Below, in pieces: positions 57,201 to 64,000 of a DNA stretch of 64,000 bases (the stretch's first letter is position 1; each line of letters opens with the position of its first letter). The DNA is from Phytomonospora sp040655735 (GTDB lineage: Bacteria > Actinomycetota > Actinomycetes > Mycobacteriales > Micromonosporaceae): positions 62,001-126,000 of the forward strand of contig NZ_JBFAKK010000003.1 in assembly GCF_040655735.1 (NCBI RefSeq), in the 5' to 3' direction. The position numbers and the translations under genes were made by a program. The notes beneath the pieces were generated by a model. The model made no database searches, had not been told where the DNA came from, and worked only from the letters and a program-made list of their open reading frames with translations.

Positions 57201-58016
57201 CTAAGCCCCTTTGTCGCATAGGGACGATGTCGGCGACGCGGAGTCGGCCCGCGCGACGACGACCGGAGCGCCGTCGCCGGGGGCGGCCAGGATGTCGGCC
57301 TCGACCCCGTAGAGGCTCTTGACCAGCCCGCTCGTGAGGACTTCGGCGGGGGCGCCCTCGGCGACCACGCGCCCGTCGCGCATCGCGATCAGCCGGTCGG
57401 CGTAGCGTGCCGCGGCGGCGAGATCGTGGACGACCATCAGCACCGTGCGGTTCCGTTTTCCGGCGATCTTCCGAATCAGTGAAAGAACCTCCACCTGGTG
57501 TCCGAGGTCGAGCGCGGAGGTCGGTTCGTCGAGGAGGACCACGGGGGTGTCCTGGGCGAGGATCATGGCCAGCCAGCAGCGTTGCCGCTGGCCGCCGGAC
57601 AGGCGGTCGACGCGGCGGCCGGCGAGTTCGGCGACTCCGGTGGCGGCGAGAGCCTCGCGTGCGGCGGCCTCGTCCTGGCGCGACCACTGCCGGAAGAGTC
57701 CCTGGTGCGGGTGGCGGCCGTGCGAGACGAGTCCGGCGACGGTGATCGCCTCGGGTGCGACGGGGGACTGGGGCAGCAGCGCCAGATCCCTTGCCACGCG
57801 GCGGGGTGAGCGTGCCCAGACGTCGGCGCCGTCGACGGTGACCCGCCCGCCGCTCGGCTTGTGCAGGCGCGCGACGCAGCGCAGGAGGGTGGACTTGCCG
57901 CAGCCGTTCGGGCCGACGATCGCGGTCACCGTCCCCGGTGCGGCGACGAAGTCCACTTCGGACACGACCTCGCGCTTGCCGTAAGCCGCGCGCAGTCCTT
58001 CGACGGTCAGTTTCAC
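57201..58016 (-). CDS. Siderophore ABC transporter ATPase (FecE/FepC type)
   Basis: 271 residues from GTG 58016, overlapping the permease stop as GTGA. Walker A IVGPNGCGKSTLLRCVARL, signature RLSGGQRQRCWLAMILAQ, Walker B VVLLDEPTSALDLGHQ and switch VVHDLAAAARYADRLIAM. Powers ferric-siderophore import with the two upstream permeases. A frame to 58664 is antisense noise. Confidence 0.94.
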   Translation of the reverse strand: MKLTVEGLRAAYGKREVVSEVDFVAAPGTVTAIVGPNGCGKSTLLRCVARLHKPSGGRVTVDGADVWARSPRRVARDLALLPQSPVAPEAITVAGLVSHGRHPHQGLFRQWSRQDEAAAREALAATGVAELAGRRVDRLSGGQRQRCWLAMILAQDTPVVLLDEPTSALDLGHQVEVLSLIRKIAGKRNRTVLMVVHDLAAAARYADRLIAMRDGRVVAEGAPAEVLTSGLVKSLYGVEADILAAPGDGAPVVVARADSASPTSSLCDKGA

Positions 58017-59068
58017 CGGGCGCCCCCATTTCCATCGGCGGAACGTTCGGACAGTAGTACCCACAACAGAAAGGGCCCGCCGAGCAGGCTGGCCAGCACT
58101 CCGACCGGTACCTCGACCGGACCGAAGGCGCGGCCGAGGGTGTCGGCGCAGACGACCAGCAGCGCGCCGGTGAGCGCGGCGGTGACGACGGGAACCCGTG
58201 CGGCCCCGGCGAGGCGGCTCGCGACGATCGGCGCGGCCATCGCCACGAAGGCGACCGGGCCGCCGATCCCGACCGCCAGCCCGGCGAGGCCGACGGCGAC
58301 GGCGAGCGCGTAGAGCCGCCAGCGGCCGGGGACGACGCCGAGGGTGGCGGCGGTGTCGTCGCCGAAGCGCAGCATGTTGAGTTTGCGAGATGCCAGCAGT
58401 GCCAGGGGAACGAGCACCGCGAGCCCGGCCAGCACGGGCAGGGCGACGTCGTAGCCGCGCGAGTTGAGATTTCCGATGGTCCAGCCCCATACGCCCCGGG
58501 CGACGTCGACCTGCTGCCGGGCGAGGATCAGCTCGGTGAACGCCTCGATGGTCACCGACAGCGCCAGGCCGACGACGAGGACCCGGTACCCCGCGGTGCC
58601 CATGCCTCCGGCGATGGCCACGACCAGGACCGCCGCGGCGATCGCGCCCAGCGGTCCGGCCCACCAGGCGCCGATCGAGGCGGTCGTGGAGCCCAGCACG
58701 GTGATGAGGACGCCGACGGTGGCGCCGTCGTTGACACCGACCAGGTCGGGTGTGGCGAGCCGGTTGCGCGCCAGCGTCTGGGTGAGGCAGCCGGCGAGCC
58801 CGAGGGCGGCTCCGGCGACCGCTCCGGCGATGACGCGGGGGAGCCGGAAGTCGAAGACCGTGCGGCGGGCGAAGGAGTTCTGTCCGCCGAAGAAGGCCTC
58901 GACGGCTCGCCAGCCGACGGTCCGGCCGTTGCCCACGGCGATCGAGGCGACCACGGCGAGCGCCAGCAGGACCACAATGGACAGCGCCACGACGGTGGCG
59001 CGTTTGGGGAGCAGCACCGAGCGCCCGCCGAGGCGCAGGGCGAGGGAGTCGGGCGGCAGCGTGCTCAC
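58013..59068 (-). CDS. Siderophore ABC transporter permease (FecCD family) 2
   Basis: 351 residues from GTG 59068, which overlaps the first permease's stop as GTGA; the frame to 59239 is rejected for that reason. About nine to ten helices with RLPRVIAGAVAGAALGLAGCLTQTLARNRLATPDLVGVNDGA, GWTIGNLNSRGYD and GIGGPVAFVAMAAPIVASRLAG, standard FecCD signatures. Confidence 0.94.
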   Translation of the reverse strand: MSTLPPDSLALRLGGRSVLLPKRATVVALSIVVLLALAVVASIAVGNGRTVGWRAVEAFFGGQNSFARRTVFDFRLPRVIAGAVAGAALGLAGCLTQTLARNRLATPDLVGVNDGATVGVLITVLGSTTASIGAWWAGPLGAIAAAVLVVAIAGGMGTAGYRVLVVGLALSVTIEAFTELILARQQVDVARGVWGWTIGNLNSRGYDVALPVLAGLAVLVPLALLASRKLNMLRFGDDTAATLGVVPGRWRLYALAVAVGLAGLAVGIGGPVAFVAMAAPIVASRLAGAARVPVVTAALTGALLVVCADTLGRAFGPVEVPVGVLASLLGGPFLLWVLLSERSADGNGGAR

Positions 59069-60105
59069 GGCGCCGTCCGCAGGGTCATGGTGCGGTTGGA
59101 GCGGACCAGCCAGATCAGCACCGGGCCGCCGGCCACGGCGAGCAGGATGCTCACCGGCGCCTCGTAGGGCCGCACGACGAGGCGCGCGCCGAGGTCGGCG
59201 AGGATCATCACCAGGCCGCCCCCCACTGTGGACAGCCACAGCAGCACGGCCATCCGCGGACCGGCGACGGCGCGGGCGATGTAGGGCGCGAGCAGGCCGA
59301 GGAAGGCCACCGGACCGGCCAGGGCGACGGCGGCGCCGGTCAGCAGCGTCACGGCGACGGCCGCGCCGACCCGAACGCGGGTCGGGCGGTGGCCGAGTCC
59401 GGCGGCGACGTCGTCGCCGAGCGACAGCGCCGACATCGGCCGGACCAGCACGGCGGTGATGACCAGCGCGAGCGCCACGATCGGCAGCACCTGCAGGACC
59501 ATGCGCGTCGTGACGCCCGACAGCGAACCCAGAACCCAGAAGCGGTAACGGTCGTAGCCCGCCGAGTCGCGGGTCAGCAGGAAGGCCGTGGCGCCCCGGA
59601 AGGTCGCCGAGAGGGCCGCGCCGGCCAGCACGAGCCGAAGAGGGGACGTGCCGCCGCGAAAGGCCGCGATGACCAGGACCAGCGTGCTCGCCGCCAGTGC
59701 GCCGAGCAGCGCGAGCGCGAGCAGCGCCGGGGCGCCGTCGGCCGACAGCAGGCTGATCCCGGCGACCACGGCGAGCGCGGCCCCGGCGTTCACGCCGAGC
59801 AGTCCGGTCTCGGCGAGCGGGTTTCCAGTCACTGATTGCAACAGCGCGCCGGCCAGTCCCAGCCCGCCGCCGACCACGAGCGCGGCGAGCGTCCTGGGCA
59901 CGCGCAGGGTGTCGACGACCATGGCCACGTGTTCGTCGTTCACCCCGCCCAGCAGGTGTTTCAGGGCCGTGGCGGGCCCGACGTCACCGCCGCCGACCAG
60001 CAGGGAGGCGAGACATCCGGTGATCAACAGGAGTACGGGAAGTGCTGTGAGCACCCATATCCGAGCCTGTGGACGCGGTGGGTGACCACCTCGCGAGGGA
60101 AACAT
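59065..60105 (-). CDS. Siderophore ABC transporter permease (FecCD family) 1
   Basis: 346 residues. RVPRTLAALVVGGGLGLAGALLQSVTGNPLAETGLLGVNAGAAL, FWVLGSLSGVTTRMVLQVLPI and ALAGPVAFLGLLAPYIARAVAG are FecCD motifs. First gene of a three-gene minus-strand operon. The start has no Shine-Dalgarno: TAGCCT lies 6 nt upstream and is buried in an iron box, so the leaderless mRNA should be shut off when iron is plentiful. Confidence 0.94.
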   Translation of the reverse strand: MFPSRGGHPPRPQARIWVLTALPVLLLITGCLASLLVGGGDVGPATALKHLLGGVNDEHVAMVVDTLRVPRTLAALVVGGGLGLAGALLQSVTGNPLAETGLLGVNAGAALAVVAGISLLSADGAPALLALALLGALAASTLVLVIAAFRGGTSPLRLVLAGAALSATFRGATAFLLTRDSAGYDRYRFWVLGSLSGVTTRMVLQVLPIVALALVITAVLVRPMSALSLGDDVAAGLGHRPTRVRVGAAVAVTLLTGAAVALAGPVAFLGLLAPYIARAVAGPRMAVLLWLSTVGGGLVMILADLGARLVVRPYEAPVSILLAVAGGPVLIWLVRSNRTMTLRTAP

Positions 60106-60123
60106 GAAGTGAGGCTAACCTAA
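60105..60123. promoter_or_regulatory. Iron box (DmdR/IdeR type) over the divergent siderophore promoters
   Basis: The 19-mer agrees at 16 of 19 positions with the known consensus TTAGGTTAGGCTAACCTAA. Its right half GGCTAACCTAA is perfect. It contains the minus-strand -10 TAGCCT of the permease operon (60112-60117) and a plus-strand TAACCT (60116-60121) facing the binding-protein gene, so one bound repressor could block both directions. Confidence 0.8.
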
Positions 60124-60199
60124 GTTCGAGTCGAGAGTGCGGCCCGGCCGCACGACCCGACCACCCCCGTGTGTCCCCAGATCCGATGCGGAGAGCCAG

Positions 60200-61150
60200 A
60201 TGCGAACGACCCGAACCCGGCGCGCCGCCGCCGTCACATTCGTCGCGGCCGCGATGCTCGCGCTCGCCGCGTGCGGCGGCTCCGGCGACGGTGAAGGCGG
60301 TGACGCCGCCGAGACCCGCAGTGTCACCGACGCCACCGGCGCCGAGGTGAAAGTCCCGGTCGAGCCGAAGAAGATCGTGGCCCTGTCCGAACAGGACCTC
60401 GACGGCCTCCTCGCTCTCGGCGTCAAGCCCGCCGGCACCGTCAACGGCCGCGGTCAGCAGACCCCGCCGGCTTACCTCGGTGACCTCACCGCCGGTATCG
60501 CGATCGTCGGCACCGTCGCCGAGCCGGCCCTCGACGCCGTCAACGACCTCGAACCCGACCTGATCCTGGCCGGCGGCGTCGCCGACGAGCAGCGCCTCGC
60601 CGCCCTTCGCGACATCGCGCCCACCGTGGTCACCTACAAGCCCGAGACCGACTGGAAGACGGCCTTCAAGAAGACCGCCGAGGCCGTCAACAAGTCCACC
60701 GCAGCCGACACCTGGCTGGCCGACTACGACACCGAGGCCGGCGACGCGAAGACCGCGATCGCCGCCCACGCCGGTGAGAGCGTCAGCATCATCCGCTGGA
60801 ACCCCGACGGCCCGGTCGTCATGCTCAAGGACTCCTTCGCCAGCCTCGTCGTGCAGGACGCCGGGCTCGTGCGCCCCGACACCCAGCAGGACCCCGGATT
60901 CGCGCACACCGACGTGCTCGGCCTGGAGAACCTCGACAAGGCCGACGGTGACTGGATCTTCGCGGCCACCCTCCAGCCCGGCAGCGCCGAGGCGCTCACC
61001 GAAGCAAAGGAGACGCCCGCCTTCGCCGCTCTCGGCGCGGTGAAGGCCGAGCGCTTCGTCGAGGTCGACGGGACACTGTGGACCTCGCGCGGCGGACCGC
61101 TGGGCGCGCTGAAGGTCCTGGAGGACCTCAAGAGCAACCTGAGCGCCTGA
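60200..61150 (+). CDS. Siderophore-binding lipoprotein (FecB/FepB type)
   Basis: 316 residues from ATG 60200 (GGAGA upstream; an earlier GTG frame from 60137 is less likely). Signal peptide with lipobox LAAC (Cys25), then a Gly/Asp-rich linker and a helical-backbone receptor: DATGAEVKVPVEPKKIVALSEQDLDGLLALGVKPAGT, DLEPDLILAGG, and SGGPLG-like end TSRGGPLGALKVLEDL. Captures ferric siderophore outside the membrane for the divergent permease-ATPase genes. Confidence 0.94.
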   Translation: MRTTRTRRAAAVTFVAAAMLALAACGGSGDGEGGDAAETRSVTDATGAEVKVPVEPKKIVALSEQDLDGLLALGVKPAGTVNGRGQQTPPAYLGDLTAGIAIVGTVAEPALDAVNDLEPDLILAGGVADEQRLAALRDIAPTVVTYKPETDWKTAFKKTAEAVNKSTAADTWLADYDTEAGDAKTAIAAHAGESVSIIRWNPDGPVVMLKDSFASLVVQDAGLVRPDTQQDPGFAHTDVLGLENLDKADGDWIFAATLQPGSAEALTEAKETPAFAALGAVKAERFVEVDGTLWTSRGGPLGALKVLEDLKSNLSA

Positions 61151-61179
61151 CCCCTACGGCACCGACAGAAGGGAAAGCC

Positions 61180-61464
61180 ATGCCCGCCTCCCAGGCCAGG
61201 GTCCCCACCGACCGCGCCGCCCGCTACATCAAGCAGCTGTGCTCGCACTTCGACAAGAAGGCAAGCTCCGAGTGGGACGACCACAAGGGGCGGACCGTCT
61301 TCGAGTTCGGCACCTGTGACTACGTCGCCGAGGCCGATGCGCTGCTGCTCAAGGTCGAGGCCGCCGACGCCGAACTGCTCGGGCGCACCGAGTACGTCGT
61401 CGGCGACCATCTGACCAGGTTCGGAACACGCGACGAACTCTCCGTTTCCTGGCAGAGAATCTAG
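61180..61464 (+). CDS. DUF2218 protein
   Basis: 94 residues from ATG 61180 (AAGGGA 7 nt upstream). The whole protein is a DUF2218 domain: RAARYIKQLCSHFDKKASSEWDDHKGRTVFEFGTCDYVAEADALLLKVEAADAELLGRTEYVVGDHLTRFGTRDELSVSW. Such genes are often found in siderophore uptake clusters, as here, 29 bp after the binding protein. One His and one Cys could bind a metal or heme-like ligand; the function is not known. Confidence 0.87.
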   Translation: MPASQARVPTDRAARYIKQLCSHFDKKASSEWDDHKGRTVFEFGTCDYVAEADALLLKVEAADAELLGRTEYVVGDHLTRFGTRDELSVSWQRI

Positions 61465-61529
61465 GGGCCGGCCGACAGACTGTTCACGCCGGCGTCGGTT
61501 GACGGCCCGACGCCTGCCACGCCGTGTAC

Positions 61530-61586
61530 GGGCCTCCTCGCGACGGTAAGGGCGGCACCCGCCCCGTCCCATCCGCGAGGAGGCCC
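61530..61586 (+). promoter_or_regulatory. Hairpin that buries the phoD Shine-Dalgarno
   Basis: GGGCCTCCTCGCG (61530-61542) and CGCGAGGAGGCCC (61574-61586) form a perfect 13-bp stem. The 31-nt loop contains an inner GGGCGG/CCGCCC stem (61550-61555 with 61559-61564). The right arm contains GAGGAGG, the only Shine-Dalgarno of phoD, so the folded RNA should hinder translation. It could also terminate the DUF2218 transcript. Confidence 0.65.
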
Positions 61587-61592
61587 ACCCTC

Positions 61593-63257
61593 ATGTCCAT
61601 CCACATCGGCCCCGGCGTGCGCAGGCGCGTCGTACTGGCCGCCGCCGGCGCAGGCGCGATCACGGTCGCCGGCGCGATCCCGGCATTCGCCGCCGCCGGC
61701 TACGAGATCCCGTCCAACCCCTTCACCCTCGGCGTCGCCTCCGGAGACCCCGACCACCAGGGCGTCGTCCTGTGGACCCGCCTCGCGCCCAACCCCCTCG
61801 CCGAGGACGGCATGGGCGGTATGGCCGACCGTTCGGTGAGCGTCTCCTGGGAGGTGGCCACCGACAGCCGCTTCCGGCGGGTCCTGCGCCGCGGCACGGT
61901 CCAGGCGACACCCGCCTGGGGCCACAGCGTCCACATCGAGGCCGACGGGCTCCCGCCCGGTCACGAGTACTGGTACCGCTTCAAGACCGGCAAGTGGGTC
62001 TCACCGGCGGGCCGGACCCGCACCGCGCCCCCTCCCGGGTCGATGCCCAAGTCGCTGAACATGGCCTTCGTCTCCTGCTCGCAGTACGAGCACGGCTACT
62101 TCACCGCCTACCGGCGGATGGCCGAGGACCACCCGGAGCTGGTGCTGCACCTCGGCGACTACCAGTACGAGTACAAGAAGGACAGTTACACCATCCCCGG
62201 CGGCAACATCCGCGACCACGAGGGCCCCGAGACCGAGACGCTGGCCAACTACCGGCAGCGCCACGCGCAGTACAAGACCGACCCGGACCTGCAGGCCGCG
62301 CACGCCGTCGCGCCCTGGGTCGTCGTCTTCGACGACCACGAGGTCGACAACAACTGGGCCGACGAGGTGCCCGAGAAGCCCGAGATCCCGCAGCCGAACT
62401 TCCTTGAGCGCCGCAAGGCCGCCTTCCGCGCCTACTACGAGAACATGCCCCTGCGCCGCACCTCGGTCCCCAACGGCATCGACATGCAGATCTACCGCCG
62501 CGTCCAGTGGGGACGGCTGGCGAACTTCCACATGCTCGACACCCGTCAGTTCCGCGACGACCAGGCCTGCGGCGACGGCTACCAGTCCTGTGCGGCCGCC
62601 GACGACCCCACTCGCTCGATCACCGGCGGCGAGCAGGAGGCCTGGCTCCTCGACGGCTTCCAGCGCTCCCGCTCGCGCTGGGACGTGCTGGGCCAGCAGG
62701 TCTTCTTCGGTCAACGCGACAACACCGCCGGGCCGGTGAAGAAGACCAGCATGGACGGCTGGGACGGCTACACCGCCTCGCGCCGCCGCATCACCGAGGG
62801 CTGGATCGACGCCGGAGTCCGCAATCCCGTCGTGCTGACCGGCGACGTGCACGCCCACTGGGTGAGCGACCTCAAACTCGACTACGACGACCCGACCGGG
62901 CCGACCGTCGGCTCCGAACTGGTGTGCTCCTCGATCACCTCGGGCGGCGACGGCGCCGACTCCGACCCTGCCGCGCACCCGATGATGCCCATCAACCCGC
63001 ACCTGAAGTTCTACAGCGGCCAGCGCGGCTACGTCCGCACCCACATCACGCCGGACGAGATGAGCGCCGACTTCCGTGTCGTGCCGACGGTCTCGGCCGT
63101 CGGGAGTCCGGCGCACACCAAGGCCTCATTCGTCATCGAGGACGGAGTGCCCGGGGCGCGGCAGACCTACCTGCGCCCGGTGTCGGCCGAGGACGCGCGC
63201 ACGCTCCAGTCGCCGCCGCTGGACGGCTTCTACGGCGACGGTGCCGACTACCTATAG
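61593..63257 (+). CDS. phoD: Alkaline phosphatase D (PhoD), Tat-exported
   Basis: 554 residues from ATG 61593. Twin-arginine signal (GVRRRVVLAAAGAGAITVAGAIPAFA). PhoD_N domain (NPFTLGVASGDPDHQGVVLWTRLAP) precedes the metallophosphatase: FVSCSQYEHGYFTAYRRMAED, HLGDYQYEY, VVVFDDHEVDNNW and LTGDVHAHW supply the Fe/Ca ligands. Hydrolyses phosphate mono- and diesters, including wall teichoic acid-like polymers, for phosphate supply. With the upstream GDPD gene this gives the window two secreted phosphodiester-degrading enzymes. Translation may be limited by the leader hairpin. Confidence 0.95.
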   Translation: MSIHIGPGVRRRVVLAAAGAGAITVAGAIPAFAAAGYEIPSNPFTLGVASGDPDHQGVVLWTRLAPNPLAEDGMGGMADRSVSVSWEVATDSRFRRVLRRGTVQATPAWGHSVHIEADGLPPGHEYWYRFKTGKWVSPAGRTRTAPPPGSMPKSLNMAFVSCSQYEHGYFTAYRRMAEDHPELVLHLGDYQYEYKKDSYTIPGGNIRDHEGPETETLANYRQRHAQYKTDPDLQAAHAVAPWVVVFDDHEVDNNWADEVPEKPEIPQPNFLERRKAAFRAYYENMPLRRTSVPNGIDMQIYRRVQWGRLANFHMLDTRQFRDDQACGDGYQSCAAADDPTRSITGGEQEAWLLDGFQRSRSRWDVLGQQVFFGQRDNTAGPVKKTSMDGWDGYTASRRRITEGWIDAGVRNPVVLTGDVHAHWVSDLKLDYDDPTGPTVGSELVCSSITSGGDGADSDPAAHPMMPINPHLKFYSGQRGYVRTHITPDEMSADFRVVPTVSAVGSPAHTKASFVIEDGVPGARQTYLRPVSAEDARTLQSPPLDGFYGDGADYL

Positions 63258-63274
63258 CCACCGTCCGCACACCG

Positions 63275-63311
63275 CCGGGGCGCCGCGACTCCCACCGTCG
63301 CGGCGCCCCGG
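63275..63311 (+). terminator. Terminator after phoD
   Basis: 15-bp perfect stem (63275-63289 with 63297-63311), 7-nt loop. Confidence 0.7.
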
Positions 63312-63334
63312 TCCTATTCGGACGGTTCAGATAC

Positions 63335-63480
63335 TCACGACTCCCGGTTCGCCCCTGTCTCCAGGAGTGCGGGCAGGAAATCGCCGTGCACGCTGAACAA
63401 CCGGGTGGCGGGCAAGTCGGCGACGGGTACCCATGTCGGCGCCACCGTGGCCGTAGACGGCGAAGCGCTGCACTTTCCTT
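63335..63480 (-). pseudogene. Possible Nudix hydrolase C-terminal remnant
   Basis: A minus-strand frame ending at 63335 reads APTWVPVADLPATRLFSVH and continues GDFLPALLETGANRES before the stop, like the C-terminal helix region of Nudix hydrolases. Upstream the frame degrades into low-complexity residues and no Nudix box is present. Read as a broken gene remnant; the evidence is only this short similarity. Confidence 0.35.
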
Positions 63481-63623
63481 CTGCCCCATCGCATCCGGCC
63501 AGCCTGCCAGGCCGCGGGTCATTCGCTTACTGGTGCTTCTGGTGCCGTAACACTCCCGTCACTATCCTGGCCAGACGAGTCGGCCGAAATGCGCCCGATT
63601 CCACCGCTAAGGAGCCCGTCCCC

Positions 63624-64000
63624 ATGACTCCACGCAGATTCCGGGCGGTCGCGGCCCTCGCCGCCACCCTCCTCACCGCCGCGGTCTTAACCCACGCGCC
63701 GGCGCAGGCCGCCGAGCCGGCCGGCACCCCGGCGACGAACCCGGCGGCGCTGCTCGCGCCCGATGTCAACGTCGAGAACACCAAGGCCCACCTCCAGCAG
63801 TTCCAGAACATCGCAGCCGCCAACGGCGGCAACCGGGCCAGCGGCACCACCGGCTACGACGCCTCGGTCAGCTACGTCCAGCAGAAGCTCCAGGCGGCCG
63901 GCTACTCCGTCACCCTCCAGCCCTGCACCAGTTGCAACGGCAGCGATCCCAACGTGATCGCCGACTGGCCGGGCGGCGCGACCAACAACACCGTGATGCT
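63624..64000 (+). CDS. M28-family secreted aminopeptidase, N-terminal part
   Basis: The frame from ATG 63624 (AAGGAG 9 nt upstream) stays open to the window edge, 125 codons. Signal peptide MTPRRFRAVAALAATLL..PAQA, then VNVENTKAHLQQFQNIAAANGGNRASGTTGYDASVSYVQQKLQAAGY, the N-terminal helix region of Streptomyces-type zinc aminopeptidases (PA/M28). The catalytic metal ligands would lie beyond the window. A secreted exopeptidase fits with the nearby secreted protease. Confidence 0.88.
   Translation, partial: MTPRRFRAVAALAATLLTAAVLTHAPAQAAEPAGTPATNPAALLAPDVNVENTKAHLQQFQNIAAANGGNRASGTTGYDASVSYVQQKLQAAGYSVTLQPCTSCNGSDPNVIADWPGGATNNTVM

Overview
The window is high-GC, gene-dense chromosomal DNA from an actinomycete. 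Actinomycete markers include a SigR-RsrA redox sigma pair, a WhiB-family Fe-S regulator, a PdtaS-type histidine kinase, polyprenol-mannose-dependent GT-C mannosyltransferases (MptB-like and GT87), class II HelD, an NirA/SirA-type sulfite/nitrite reductase, GlnR and DmdR/IdeR-type operators, a 24-residue bL37 ribosomal protein gene and many leaderless genes. A Glycomyces/Stackebrandtia-like relative is possible, but nothing here fixes the genus. I saw no tRNA, rRNA, insertion sequence, prophage or CRISPR array.

Layout. 1-9.7 kb: N-terminal part of a tricorn protease, lipA, a DUF4191 membrane protein, a Fur-family regulator, RDD protein, glnA with a double GlnR operator, a propeller-like protein, an LCP ligase and a membrane protein. 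9.8-19.3 kb: secreted/membrane penicillin acylase homologue, GT87 and MptB-like mannosyltransferases whose 3' ends overlap, RibD/DHFR-like reductase, MOSC protein, a polytopic membrane protein and a secreted glycerophosphodiester phosphodiesterase. 19.3-20.5 kb: non-coding repeat cluster A. 20.5-26.6 kb: methyltransferase, GNAT, rsgA, aroA (minus strand), then SRAP, whiB-like, sigR and rsrA (plus strand). This block and the nearby BCCP gene parallel the M. tuberculosis whiB1-sigH-aroA-rsgA neighbourhood. 26.7-30.9 kb: TetR/DHA2 exporter pair, a 60-residue peptide with eight cysteines, bL37, a biotinyl carrier protein and a GNAT.

31-43.4 kb: double-SIS isomerase/deaminase, SDR plus DHA2 exporter with divergent TetR, a complete OpuC/ProU-type osmoprotectant ABC importer, EF-hand protein, DUF2087 protein, PdtaS kinase and a VOC protein. 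43.4-47 kb: a sulfur-assimilation operon with a leader peptide, sulfite/nitrite reductase, small zinc-ribbon protein, APS reductase and sirohydrochlorin chelatase. 47-53.9 kb: acyltransferase behind a structured leader, HelD, GT4 glycosyltransferase, a glycine-rich membrane-associated protein and a double GNAT. 53.9-55.6 kb: repeat cluster B, related in sequence and order to cluster A. 55.9-64 kb: secreted trypsin-like protease with a P domain, a siderophore ABC importer under an iron box, DUF2218 protein, PhoD phosphatase whose ribosome-binding site lies in a hairpin, and the start of an M28 aminopeptidase.

Two themes stand out. First, about fifteen genes have a TANNNT hexamer 6-8 nt before the start codon and no Shine-Dalgarno sequence, so they are probably leaderless. 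They include a divergent aroA/SRAP pair with overlapping -10 elements and two genes whose -10 begins with the stop codon of the gene before. Second, the two large intergenic repeat clusters, 34 kb apart, share a 99-bp block (three copies, one or two differences), a 130-bp block (two copies) and the same tail in the same order. I do not recognise this element family.
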